Source of the DNA: JBBIQV01 sp964555285
GTDB taxonomy: Bacteria > Nitrospirota > Nitrospiria > Nitrospirales > Nitrospiraceae
NCBI GenBank assembly: GCA_964555285.1
Contig: CAZKRM010000004.1
Location: 62,001 to 126,000, forward strand
Direction of reading: 5' to 3'
Length of the DNA stretch: 64,000 nucleotides
Positions 43,303-51,817 of this stretch are shown here, one piece after another. Below the pieces are notes generated by a model. That model saw nothing but the letters and a program-made list of their open reading frames with translations. It had not been told where the DNA came from and searched no databases. The stretch's first letter is position 1; each line of letters opens with the position of its first letter. The position numbers and the translations under genes were made by a program.

Positions 43303-45035
43303 TGGCCACGCAGAACGATGAGGGCTCTATGCGCGCTGCTATCTACGTTAGAAAATCGACTGCTCAAACTGGAATGAGCGAAGACGCCCGTTCAGTCGAA
43401 CGGCAGAAGGCTCGAGCTCGGGACTATGCCGCTCGGCATGGATGGAGCGTTGCTGACGAGCACATCTTTGAAGATGATGGGATCAGCGGCGCTGAATTCG
43501 AACGCCGGCCAGGATTTCAGCGACTCAAGGAAACTCTCAAACGTCGTTCTCCCTTCCAATATCTCATCGTGATGGATGAATCGAGGCTAGGCCGTGAATC
43601 CATCGAAACCGCTCATGTGCTCAAGCAACTCATGCTCGCCGGCGTGCGGATCTTCGCCTATCTGGACGATCGAGAAGTTGTACTCGACAACCTCATGGAC
43701 AAAATGCGGCTGGCTTTCACAGGACTAATGGACGATGGCGAACGTTATCGGGCCCAGCAGCGGACGTTCGATGCACTTCACCGAAAAGCATTACTTGGCC
43801 ACGTGACAGGCGGACGGGTCTATGGATATGACAATGTCGAGATTCATTCTTCCGTGCTTGATGCCTACGGCCGGCCCAAGCGCGATCATGTCGAACGGCA
43901 GATCAACGAGGAGCAGGCGGCAATCGTGCGCCGGATCTTCCAGCTTTGTGCAGAAGGCAAGGGCATGGTGACGATCGCTCGGCAACTGAACGATGAAGGC
44001 CTGCCGGCTCCACGAAACAGCCAGGGCAGGAAAATCTCGTGGAGCCCGTCTTCCGTGCGGAGCCTCCTGTTCAGGCGGTTGTATCTCGGCGAAGTGATTT
44101 GGAACAAGACGAAGAAGCGCAATCCCTGGGGCATGCAACAGCAGAGAAAGCGCCCGGAGAAGGACTGGGTGAAGATCCCCATGCCGCACCTTCGGATCAT
44201 CTCAGAAAGCGACTGGAAGGCCGCCCATGATCGCCTGGACGCCACGCGCACCAGCTATCTGAGAGGCACCAAGGGGGAATTGTGGGGCAGGCCAGCGAGC
44301 ACCCTGGACTCGAAGTATCTTCTCACTGGGCTGGTGAAGTGTGGCCAGTGCGGGGGAAGTGTCTATGTCCGGAGCAGCTCGCGGAAGGGAAGCCGCGCAT
44401 TGTTCTACGGCTGCATGACCTACCATCTTCGAGGGCGAACCGCCTGCACCAATAATCTGCTGACTCCGATGGATCGGGCCAACGACGAAGTTCTCACGGT
44501 TCTGGAGCGTGATGTCTTGCATCCGGATGTCACTAAGACAGTCGTTCGAAAGGCCCTGGATAAGTTCCGGGCATCCGAATGCGAATGGAAGGAACGCCGG
44601 CAGGTACTTCTCAAGCAAATTTCTGGCGTCGATGCAGAGAATAAAAGACTTGTATCGGCCATATCCTCGGGGGGTGACATTCCGGCCCTTGTGGAGGCCC
44701 TCAAAGCCGCTAATGAGCGAAAAGACTCTCTCCTAAGCGAGTTGACCACGGTCAACGGCTATCAGCATTCAGAAGCTGATTATGACCAACTAGAGAAGGA
44801 TTTACAGGCCCACTTTGAGGCTTCGTGGAAGACTATCTTGACCCGGCAGGTAGGCCCAACCCGCCAGATCCTGCGCAAGCTCTTCAACGGCGATCGCCTC
44901 CCCTTCATTCCCGCCATCGATCAAGCTGGCTCTCGGTATGAGTTCAAAGGAACTGCCTCGATCGGGCGGTTACTGGTTGGTCATGCAAAAGGTTTGGCGT
45001 CCCCAACGGGATTCGAACCCGTGTTGCCGGCTTGA
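43302..45035 (+). CDS. int: Large serine recombinase (integrase)
   Basis: A 577-residue resolvase-type integrase. The N-terminal catalytic domain has the nucleophile in AAIYVRKS (Ser19), the arginines of DESRLGRES, and DGISGAEFERRPGF. The Recombinase domain (about residues 175-280), a zinc ribbon with CGQCGG and later Cys pairs (about residues 348-390), and a C-terminal coiled coil follow. The last nine codons lie in the tRNA-Glu gene, ending SPTGFEPVLPA. It integrates the element by attP x attB recombination at the tRNA 3' end. The ATG at 43302 overlaps the stop before it. Confidence 0.93.
   Translation: MATQNDEGSMRAAIYVRKSTAQTGMSEDARSVERQKARARDYAARHGWSVADEHIFEDDGISGAEFERRPGFQRLKETLKRRSPFQYLIVMDESRLGRESIETAHVLKQLMLAGVRIFAYLDDREVVLDNLMDKMRLAFTGLMDDGERYRAQQRTFDALHRKALLGHVTGGRVYGYDNVEIHSSVLDAYGRPKRDHVERQINEEQAAIVRRIFQLCAEGKGMVTIARQLNDEGLPAPRNSQGRKISWSPSSVRSLLFRRLYLGEVIWNKTKKRNPWGMQQQRKRPEKDWVKIPMPHLRIISESDWKAAHDRLDATRTSYLRGTKGELWGRPASTLDSKYLLTGLVKCGQCGGSVYVRSSSRKGSRALFYGCMTYHLRGRTACTNNLLTPMDRANDEVLTVLERDVLHPDVTKTVVRKALDKFRASECEWKERRQVLLKQISGVDAENKRLVSAISSGGDIPALVEALKAANERKDSLLSELTTVNGYQHSEADYDQLEKDLQAHFEASWKTILTRQVGPTRQILRKLFNGDRLPFIPAIDQAGSRYEFKGTASIGRLLVGHAKGLASPTGFEPVLPA
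44995..45016. repeat. attR-side 22-bp direct repeat inside tRNA-Glu and the integrase 3' end
   Basis: Identical to 29087-29108. It covers the tRNA CCA, discriminator, acceptor 3' strand and part of the T arm, and also codons of the integrase C-terminus. It keeps the tRNA gene intact at this junction. Confidence 0.92.
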
Positions 45036-45072
45036 AAGGCCGACGTCCTAGGCCAGGCTAGACGATGGGGAC
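44995..45072 (-). tRNA. tRNA-Glu (anticodon UUC)
   Basis: On the minus strand the gene begins GTCCCCATCGTCTAG, has a D arm with CTAGGAC, the anticodon stem-loop GCCTTTCAAGCC giving anticodon TTC, the T arm GGGTTCGAATCCC, and the acceptor end GGGGAC-G with CCA encoded. All four stems pair. It is the integration target of the element, which restores the 3' end. Only the right flank carries the full gene. Confidence 0.96.
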
Positions 45073-45274
45073 GCCCAAGAAAAGACGCGGTGCTGTCAAA
45101 GAAGACGGCGGTGTCTTATCACATTCCATGGTGAAGTGTCACTATGAAGAGGCTCCGGTCTCGTTGATCGATTGACGGCCTGCCTCGCCGGCGTTGCTCT
45201 AGCCGGTGAGATGATATACGATCACACGCACGGAGTCCCTTACTCGACGTCCTCGATCATTAGCTCCGTCCACC

Positions 45275-47182
45275 ATGACGACCAGCCAAACCTTGCTCAC
45301 GCAGGACGACCTGTACCTTTTCAACGAGGGCTCGCACTTCCACCTCTATGAGAGACTCGGCGCGCACCCGCTGACCGTCAACGGCGTGAACGGCACGGCG
45401 TTCGGCGTCTGGGCCCCCAATGCCGAACAGGTATCCGTCGTCGGCACCTTCAACGACTGGGACCGGGCCAGCCACCCCTTGCACATGCGGGAATCCTCCG
45501 GGATCTGGGAAGGCTTCATCCCTGGTGTCACGACAGGCACCCTCTACAAGTACGCCATTGGGTCTCGCCACCACGGCTACCGCGTCGAGAAAACCGACCC
45601 CTTCTCGTTTTTTAACGAAATTCCTCCCAACACGGCCTCCATCGTCTGGACGCTCGACTACGAGTGGCACGATCGCGACTGGATGGTCTCCCGATCCCGG
45701 CGTAACAGCCTCGATGCGCCGATCAGCATCTATGAAGTGCATTTCGGCTCCTGGATGCGGGTCGTGGAAGACGGGAATCGCTCCCTCAGTTACCGGGAAG
45801 CGGCCGTGACGCTCGTGGAGTATGTGCAGCGGATGGGGTTCACCCACGTCGAGTTTCTGCCGCTCATGGACCATCCCTTCTTCGGGTCCTGGGGATACCA
45901 AACAACCGGCTACTTCGCCCCATCGGGCTGCTTCGGCACGCCACAAGACTTCATGTACTTGATCGACGAGCTGCATCGGCACGGCATCGGCGTGATCCTC
46001 GATTGGGTCCCCTCGCATTTTCCCACCGACCAGCACGGGTTGAGTTACTTCGACGGCACCCATCTCTACGAGCACGCGGACCCACGCCAGGGATTTCATC
46101 CCGACTGGGGGACCTGCGTCTTCAACTACGGGCGCAGCGAAGTGCGCAGCTTTCTGACCAGCAGTGCCCTCTTCTGGCTCGACAAGTACCATATCGACGG
46201 GCTCCGCGTGGATGCGGTCGCCTCCATGCTCTACCTGGATTATTCGCGCAAGGAAGGCGAATGGATCGCGAATCCTTACGGCGGGCGCGAGAATCTCGAC
46301 GCGATCGGATTTCTGCGCCGGCTCAATGAGGAGGTCTATCGTCGCTACCCGGACGTGCAGACCATGGCCGAGGAATCCACCTCCTGGCCCGCCGTGTCAC
46401 GGCCGACGACGATAGGTGGATTGGGGTTCGGACTGAAATGGGACATGGGGTGGATGCACGACACCTTGGAGTACATGGCGCTCGATCCCGTCTACCGCAA
46501 GCACCATCACAACAACCTCACCTTCCGCATGCTCTATGCCTTCCACGAGAACTTCGTCCTGCCGCTCTCGCACGACGAGGTGGTGCATGGGAAAGGCTCG
46601 CTGCTCGGCAAGATGTCCGGCGACGATTGGCAGAAATTCGCGAACCTGCGTCTGCTCTTCGGCTACATGTACGCGCAATCCGCGAAAAAGCTCCTCTTCA
46701 TGGGCAGCGAGTTCGGCCAATGGAGCGAGTGGGCGCACGATGGCAGTCTGGAATGGCATCTGTTGCAGTATGCGCCCCACCAGGGAATCCACCGATGGGT
46801 GACGGACTTGAATCGGCTCTACCGGACCGAACCGGCCCTGCATGAGCGGGACGTCGAGCCGGCCGGCTTTGAATGGATCGACTGCACCGACGCCGACGCG
46901 AGCGTGGTCAGCCTACTGCGGAGAGGTCAGGCGCCGGACGATCTGATAGTGGTGGTGTGCAACTTCACCCCGATCCCGCGTCCGAGCTACCAGGTCGGCA
47001 CGCCCCGGGGCAGCCATTGGAAAGAAATTCTGAACAGCGACGCGCAGGAGTATGGGGGAAGCGGGATGGGCAATCTCGGCAGCGTGGAGGCCGGTCCTCA
47101 GCCTGCCCACGAGCGCCCCTGTTCGATCACGATCACGCTACCGCCGCTCTCCGTGCTGTTCTTCAAACCCACTGCGGGGTGA
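45275..47182 (+). CDS. glgB: 1,4-alpha-glucan branching enzyme
   Basis: A 635-residue enzyme that makes alpha-1,6 branches in glycogen. N-terminal CBM48 domain (GTAFGVWAPNAEQVSVVG), GH13 barrel with the catalytic Asp in DGLRVDAVASM, the acid Glu in MAEESTSWP and the stabilising Asp in LSHDEVVHGKGSL, then a C-terminal beta domain. It has one CBM48 only, so it is the short GlgB form. It is the first gene right of the tRNA and probably heads a unit with the small lipoprotein gene, 3 bp downstream. Confidence 0.95.
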   Translation: MTTSQTLLTQDDLYLFNEGSHFHLYERLGAHPLTVNGVNGTAFGVWAPNAEQVSVVGTFNDWDRASHPLHMRESSGIWEGFIPGVTTGTLYKYAIGSRHHGYRVEKTDPFSFFNEIPPNTASIVWTLDYEWHDRDWMVSRSRRNSLDAPISIYEVHFGSWMRVVEDGNRSLSYREAAVTLVEYVQRMGFTHVEFLPLMDHPFFGSWGYQTTGYFAPSGCFGTPQDFMYLIDELHRHGIGVILDWVPSHFPTDQHGLSYFDGTHLYEHADPRQGFHPDWGTCVFNYGRSEVRSFLTSSALFWLDKYHIDGLRVDAVASMLYLDYSRKEGEWIANPYGGRENLDAIGFLRRLNEEVYRRYPDVQTMAEESTSWPAVSRPTTIGGLGFGLKWDMGWMHDTLEYMALDPVYRKHHHNNLTFRMLYAFHENFVLPLSHDEVVHGKGSLLGKMSGDDWQKFANLRLLFGYMYAQSAKKLLFMGSEFGQWSEWAHDGSLEWHLLQYAPHQGIHRWVTDLNRLYRTEPALHERDVEPAGFEWIDCTDADASVVSLLRRGQAPDDLIVVVCNFTPIPRPSYQVGTPRGSHWKEILNSDAQEYGGSGMGNLGSVEAGPQPAHERPCSITITLPPLSVLFFKPTAG

Positions 47183-47185
47183 AAT

Positions 47186-47782
47186 GTGTCCCTCCGTGCC
47201 GGACCCAGACCACAGACGGACGCCCAACGAAGTACCTTCTCAAGCTGGGGCCTCCTCTTCTTGGCTATCGTCCTGCAATTCAGTGTCCACGGCTGCGTGC
47301 ATCGCATCCACGTCGCTCCCGAGCCGGACCTGGTTGCCGCCGAGGCCATTCCCCTTGCCGCACGCGTGGTCGTGCCGTTCTTTGTGTTGGAGGGCGCTGA
47401 TCACATGCCCGGCATCGCGTTGTTGGAGTGGCCGTGGAATGATTTCCGTCAGGCGGTGGTCGCCTACATCCGAAAACGCCGCAGCTTCACGACGGCGGGA
47501 ACGGATCAGGGCGACGTGACCCTCTCGATCAAGGTTCATCTGACACTCCGGTCGCATGACCGCTATGTGTATCGCCTACGGCTCGACGCCCAGCTCATCT
47601 CACCCACATCGCCATCGCCGCGCACGTACGTCGTCGAGACTGAAGCCACAGGCTCGTCCGCCCGCTGGGTGACCGCGTCGGATCGAGACCCGATCGCCGA
47701 AGCCGTTCGCCTGGCGCTCAACGAATTGCTGGCGAAGATCGAAGCCGACCGCGCGCTCATCCTCGCCGCCGGCCAGTCGTGA
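47186..47782 (+). CDS. Putative lipoprotein
   Basis: A 198-residue protein beginning at GTG 47186, with a probable lipobox LQFSVHGC (about residue 37). The mature part, with a stretch of basic residues YIRKRRSF and several beta strands, belongs to no family I recognise. Its start almost abuts the glgB stop. Envelope location is inferred from the lipobox. Confidence 0.6.
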   Translation: MSLRAGPRPQTDAQRSTFSSWGLLFLAIVLQFSVHGCVHRIHVAPEPDLVAAEAIPLAARVVVPFFVLEGADHMPGIALLEWPWNDFRQAVVAYIRKRRSFTTAGTDQGDVTLSIKVHLTLRSHDRYVYRLRLDAQLISPTSPSPRTYVVETEATGSSARWVTASDRDPIAEAVRLALNELLAKIEADRALILAAGQS

Positions 47783-47812
47783 GGGTGCTTCTGCGGAACG
47801 AACCCGCTTGTT

Positions 47813-48806
47813 CTAGTTTGATGGAGACGGAGGGGGCTCGTTCATGACTGAAGTACCGTCGCTCCTGCGGGGAGAAGCGCCGTTCTTAAACGGCAGGTCG
47901 AGGAGCGCGTAGGGATTCACGCGGGCGCCGTTGACTTTGACGCCCCAGTGGAGATGCGGGCCGGTGGCGCGTCCGGTCGCACCGACTTTGCCGATGGGCT
48001 GGCCTCCCTTGACCAGATCGCCGTCTTTCACCAGCACGTCCGACAGGTGGAAATACATCGAGTAGAGGCCGAGCCCGTGATCGAGAAAAATGCCTTTGCC
48101 GGAAAAGAAGTGGTCCACAGTCAGACGCACGACTCCGTCGTTGCTCGCCATCACCTCCGTGCGGCGCACCGATATCTTCACCGTTATGAGGATTGCGCGG
48201 CTGGCCGTTCATGATGCGCACGCTGCCGAAGATGCCGGACTTCTTTCCATGCACCGGCTCGATGAAGGGGGTCTGCCACAGTTTGAGACGGGAATCCTCC
48301 GCCAAGGCTTTCTTCACTTGTTCTTGTTCCGCCTTCCACCGTGCCAGGCTTTTCTCATCCAGGTCCACCTTATCTTTCGGCAGTGTGAGGTGCTCGACCG
48401 AAAACTTCTCTTTCATCACGAGGACGTTGTAACTGAGCTGCTTCGTTTTCTCGCCGGTCTGAACCTCCACCTTCAATTCATGCGTACCCGGTTCATCCTG
48501 CATGTCGATTCCCAGGAGTCCGAGATAGCCGGGCCTCTCTCCGTTGCGCGACTCGGAAAACAATGGAATCGTACGATCGAGAAACCGGCCCTCGACGCGT
48601 GTGGCGGCCGGTTGCTCCGGAATCTTCACGACGATGACCTGTCCCTGCTTGCCGCTGTACTGGCCATCGCTCCCCGCCGGCGTCTGTGTCGCGCTCGGCA
48701 GAATCGTGACCGGGAACACGCTCGCCACGAGCACAATGGCCGTGACCAGCGTCCGGTCTGCCCGCGACATGCTGCGGCGTTTCTCGTGTATCATCGTATC
48801 CGTCAT
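47813..48806 (-). pseudogene. M23 metallopeptidase, frameshifted
   Basis: One M23 peptidase spread over two frames. The first part (ATG 48806, signal peptide, then a beta-rich domain up to GKKSGIFGSVRIMNGQPRNP, HNGEDI) gives the first zinc ligand; the rest is in another frame from about 48150, with FFSGKGIFLDHGLG, MYFHLSDV and the second zinc motif ATGPHLHWGVKV. Both halves are well preserved, so the break is recent or a sequencing indel. A +1 or -2 change near CCGCACGGAGGTGATGG explains it. Its ATG overlaps the pafA stop (ATGA), so it ends the proteasome operon. Confidence 0.85.
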
Positions 48807-50179
48807 CGATAGAACCGTAAGCCCGACACCTGCGAGACTAATTCTTCGACCCGGCGATTCACGGCGCTGAAGGGGTCCATGCAGAGGATGGTCTCCTCCC
48901 AATAGCCGTTCAGCTTGAGATACGTCCAATCCACCGTATAGGACCGATTCTTGGCTCGCGCGAACCGGATGAAGTCGCCGCGGACTTTCGCTCTGGTGGT
49001 CTGAGGCGGGACCGACATCGCACGCTGGACGGCCTCTTCATCGACCACCCGCTCGATCAGCCCCCGTGACTCCATCAAATAATACAACCCGCGGGTTCGC
49101 TTCACGTCGTGAAACTGCAAATCCAGCAGGAACACGCGCGGGTCGTCCCAGCCACAGCCCTTCTTCTCCACGTAGGATTGAATCACGTGTTTCTTGGTGA
49201 TCCAATCCACCTCGCGCACAAGCTGCATGGGATCGTCTTCGAGCCGATCCAGTATCGACGCCCACTTCCTCCAGACATCGTCCAGAATCGGGTCGTGCTC
49301 CTGGACGGTCAGATAGTCCTTGGCACGTTCCAGATAGACCCGCTGAATTTCAATGGAGGTCAGTTGCCGGCCATCGTCCAACTTGACCTTCTTTTTCAGG
49401 CTGGGATCGCGAGAAATCTCGCGAATCGCTTTGACGGGGTCTTCCATCTCCATGCCGGACACGGAATACCCATCCTCCACCATCGAGAGCACCAACGCCG
49501 CCGTGCCGACCTTCAAATAGGTGGCGTACTCGGACATGTTGGAATCGCCGACGATGATATGGAGCCGGCGATACTTCTCCGCATCGGCATGCGGCTCGTC
49601 GCGCGTGTTGATGATGCTGCGGGACGACGTCGTGGAGGACGACGTCTTCTCATGAATGTGTTGCGCGCGCTGCGAGATGAAGTATTGCGGCTTACCCGAC
49701 ACTTTGAGCACCTTGCCCGCGCCGGTATACACCTGCCGTGTGACGAAGAACGGGATGAGCTGCTCCGTCACCTTCCAGAAGTCCACGTCCCGCCGCATCA
49801 GGTAATTTTCATGGCAGCCGTAGGTGTTGCCGAGCGAGTCCGTGTTGTTCTTGAAAATGTAAATCTCGCCGGAGAGTCCCTCTTCCCGCAGCCGTTCTTC
49901 CGCCGCCGGCAAGCAGGCTTCCAGCAGCCGCTCGCCCGCCTTGTCGTGGATGACGAGGTCCAGCACGTTGTCGCACTCGGGCGTCGAGTATTCGGGATGA
50001 CACCCGGTATCCTGGTAAAACCGCGCGCCGTTCACAAGGAAGGCGTTGGACGGCCAGCTATTGGGGATCAGGCCCTCGAAGATGTAGCCGAGGACCTTTT
50101 CCATCGGCAGGTAGATGCGCCCGTTGGGCGAGAAGATCAGGCCGTATTCGTTCTCCAGGCCGAAGATTCGTTGTTTCAT
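48803..50179 (-). CDS. pafA: Pup/UBact-protein ligase PafA
   Basis: A 458-residue ATP-dependent ligase of the carboxylate-amine superfamily. It begins with GLENEYG, the catalytic/nucleotide motif, and has PEYSTPECDN, FKNNTDSLGNTYGCHENYL, INTRDEPHA and the KKGCGWDDPR region. It joins the C-terminal Glu of the small modifier to substrate lysines. Start at ATG 50179; the upstream extension to 50221 is not conserved. It is the last of five proteasome genes, before the M23 gene. Confidence 0.92.
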   Translation of the reverse strand: MKQRIFGLENEYGLIFSPNGRIYLPMEKVLGYIFEGLIPNSWPSNAFLVNGARFYQDTGCHPEYSTPECDNVLDLVIHDKAGERLLEACLPAAEERLREEGLSGEIYIFKNNTDSLGNTYGCHENYLMRRDVDFWKVTEQLIPFFVTRQVYTGAGKVLKVSGKPQYFISQRAQHIHEKTSSSTTSSRSIINTRDEPHADAEKYRRLHIIVGDSNMSEYATYLKVGTAALVLSMVEDGYSVSGMEMEDPVKAIREISRDPSLKKKVKLDDGRQLTSIEIQRVYLERAKDYLTVQEHDPILDDVWRKWASILDRLEDDPMQLVREVDWITKKHVIQSYVEKKGCGWDDPRVFLLDLQFHDVKRTRGLYYLMESRGLIERVVDEEAVQRAMSVPPQTTRAKVRGDFIRFARAKNRSYTVDWTYLKLNGYWEETILCMDPFSAVNRRVEELVSQVSGLRFYR

Positions 50180-50276
50180 GCAAGCCGGCAGATTGTTGAC
50201 AAGATGGTGAACAGAATACACCCCACCCCGTCCATCTTCAACAAATGGGAATACGCTGCGGCAGAGTCTGAATGGG
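50180..50276. other. Gap between prcA and pafA
   Basis: Ninety-seven bases. I searched all three minus-strand frames for a small modifier ending in Gly-Glu or Gly-Gln and found none. No other feature. Confidence 0.5.
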
Positions 50277-50963
50277 TTACGGGGTCAAGAACCGGCGGAT
50301 TTCAGCAGAGGACAGCCGGCGGAATTTGCGTCCCTCGCGCGCACGGTCGAGCACCGCGACTTCGAGGCCCTCGGCATGAAATTTCTGATTGGCCACCTGT
50401 TCGAGTGCCGACGCACAGAGCGAGAGGGCCGCCGAGAGGGTGGGGAGCTGCGACGACCACCGATCTTTAAGGTAGGTCTGCACGGTGTCCGATTTCCCGC
50501 CAATGACCGCATAGCCCCGTTCGTCGATGATGCTCCCGTCGAAGGAGATGCGATAGATTTCGTTCGGCTGCCCGTTCCCGCCGACCTGCACGACGAGGAT
50601 CTCGACTTCCAAAGGTTTGAGCTCCTGACTGAAGATGGTGCCGACGCTCTGGGAATAGCCGTTCGCTAATGAGCGAGCCGTCACATCCTCACGGCTATAC
50701 GCAAAGCCTTTGAGGTCGGCGTGGCGGATGCCGGCCTTCCGCAGGTTTTCGAACTCGCTGTACTTGCCGGCTCCCGCAAACGCGATATTGTCGTAAATCT
50801 CGGAAATCTTGTGCAGCGAGGCGCTCGGGTTGTCGGCAGCGAACAGGACGCCGTCCACATATTCCATCACGATGATCGAGCGGCCCTTGGCGATGCCTTT
50901 CTTGGCATACTCCGCCTTGTCCTGCATCATCTGTTCGGGCGAGACGTAGTACGGCATCGGCAT
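50277..50963 (-). CDS. prcA: Proteasome alpha subunit
   Basis: A 228-residue 20S alpha subunit. The N-terminal YVSPEQMMQDKAEYAKKGIA is the gate-forming helix, AKGRSIIVMEYVDGVLFAADNP the first strands. The protein forms the outer rings and binds the ATPase ring ARC. Its ATG starts 3 bp after the prcB stop. Length is usual for bacterial PrcA. Confidence 0.94.
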   Translation of the reverse strand: MPMPYYVSPEQMMQDKAEYAKKGIAKGRSIIVMEYVDGVLFAADNPSASLHKISEIYDNIAFAGAGKYSEFENLRKAGIRHADLKGFAYSREDVTARSLANGYSQSVGTIFSQELKPLEVEILVVQVGGNGQPNEIYRISFDGSIIDERGYAVIGGKSDTVQTYLKDRWSSQLPTLSAALSLCASALEQVANQKFHAEGLEVAVLDRAREGRKFRRLSSAEIRRFLTP

Positions 50964-50966
50964 GGA

Positions 50967-51791
50967 TCAGCCCTCACTCCTTCGGCCGGCGATCATCGAT
51001 TCATACAACGCGCGGATGCGGGACTCTTGCGCGTCCCCAATCCCGGCGGCGCTCACCACCTTGGCGGTCGGATAGATCCCGCGGACCAGGTCAGGTCCTC
51101 CCGTTCCGACATCTTCGTCCGCCGCGTTGTACAGCGACAACAGGGCCAGCCGCAGCGCATCTTCTTCGGACAGGTTCTTGCGGAAATGTTCCCGCATCGT
51201 ATTGCGGGCGTCTTTGCCTCCGGAGCCGATCGCATGGTAGTCGGACTCCTCGTACCGTCCGCCCGTGATGTCATATTTGAAGATGCGCCCTTCGCCGCGT
51301 TTGCGGTCGTACCCCACATACAGCGGCATCACCACCAACCCCTGAAACACCATCGGCAAGTTCGCCTTCACCATCTGCCCCAGCTTGTTCGCTTTCCCCT
51401 CGCAGGACAGCTGCACCCCCTCGAGCTTCTCGTAATGCTCCAGCTCCGTTTGAAACAGTTTCGCCATTTCGATGCAGGGCCCGGCTGCGCCGGCGATCGC
51501 CATGGCCGAGTACTCGTCGATCTTGAACACCTTCTCGATCCGGCGATCCGCGATTTGGAATCCTTCCGTCGCCCGGCGGTCGCCGGCAATGACCACCCCC
51601 TGCGCATACTTGACCGCCAGCACGGTCGTCGCCTGCGGAATCGGAAAGGCAGCCGCTCCTCGCGATTCGTCCTGCGCCGACGGCAGCGACCTGGCCCACC
51701 CTCGCCCGCTTGGCGTGAGATCGGGATGATGAGCGGTCAGGAAGTCGAAGAAGCTCGAGCTGTCGTGATTGGAGAAGAACGGGAGGTTCAT
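50967..51791 (-). CDS. prcB: Proteasome beta subunit
   Basis: A 274-residue proteolytic subunit. A propeptide of 54 residues ends PIPQA, then the mature N-terminal Thr-Thr-Val; Thr55 is the likely nucleophile, with GDRRATEGF behind it. The residue before the Thr is Ala rather than the common Gly. A longer reading to 52004 is the antisense-free extension over dop and is not real. It starts 26 bp after dop, exactly where actinobacteria place pup. Confidence 0.94.
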   Translation of the reverse strand: MNLPFFSNHDSSSFFDFLTAHHPDLTPSGRGWARSLPSAQDESRGAAAFPIPQATTVLAVKYAQGVVIAGDRRATEGFQIADRRIEKVFKIDEYSAMAIAGAAGPCIEMAKLFQTELEHYEKLEGVQLSCEGKANKLGQMVKANLPMVFQGLVVMPLYVGYDRKRGEGRIFKYDITGGRYEESDYHAIGSGGKDARNTMREHFRKNLSEEDALRLALLSLYNAADEDVGTGGPDLVRGIYPTAKVVSAAGIGDAQESRIRALYESMIAGRRSEG

Positions 51792-51817
51792 GGGATCGAC
51801 GGTTCCAGACCGGTGCG

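Larger units (their letters stand above)
29087..45016. mobile_element. Integrated element with serine recombinase, RepA-like, TerS-like and tape-measure genes
   Basis: The region between the 22-bp repeats (about 15.9 kb per unit) interrupts the core gene order and is filled with small regulators, unknowns and phage-like genes. The left arm (hicB/hicA-like, secreted protein, RHH) reads leftward; everything from 31.4 kb reads rightward to the recombinase at the right end. One IS5-family copy and one IS630 remnant sit inside, showing residence long enough to collect insertions. Structural phage genes are limited to a terminase-small-like protein and a tape measure. It is either a phage satellite or a reduced prophage. 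Confidence 0.88.
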
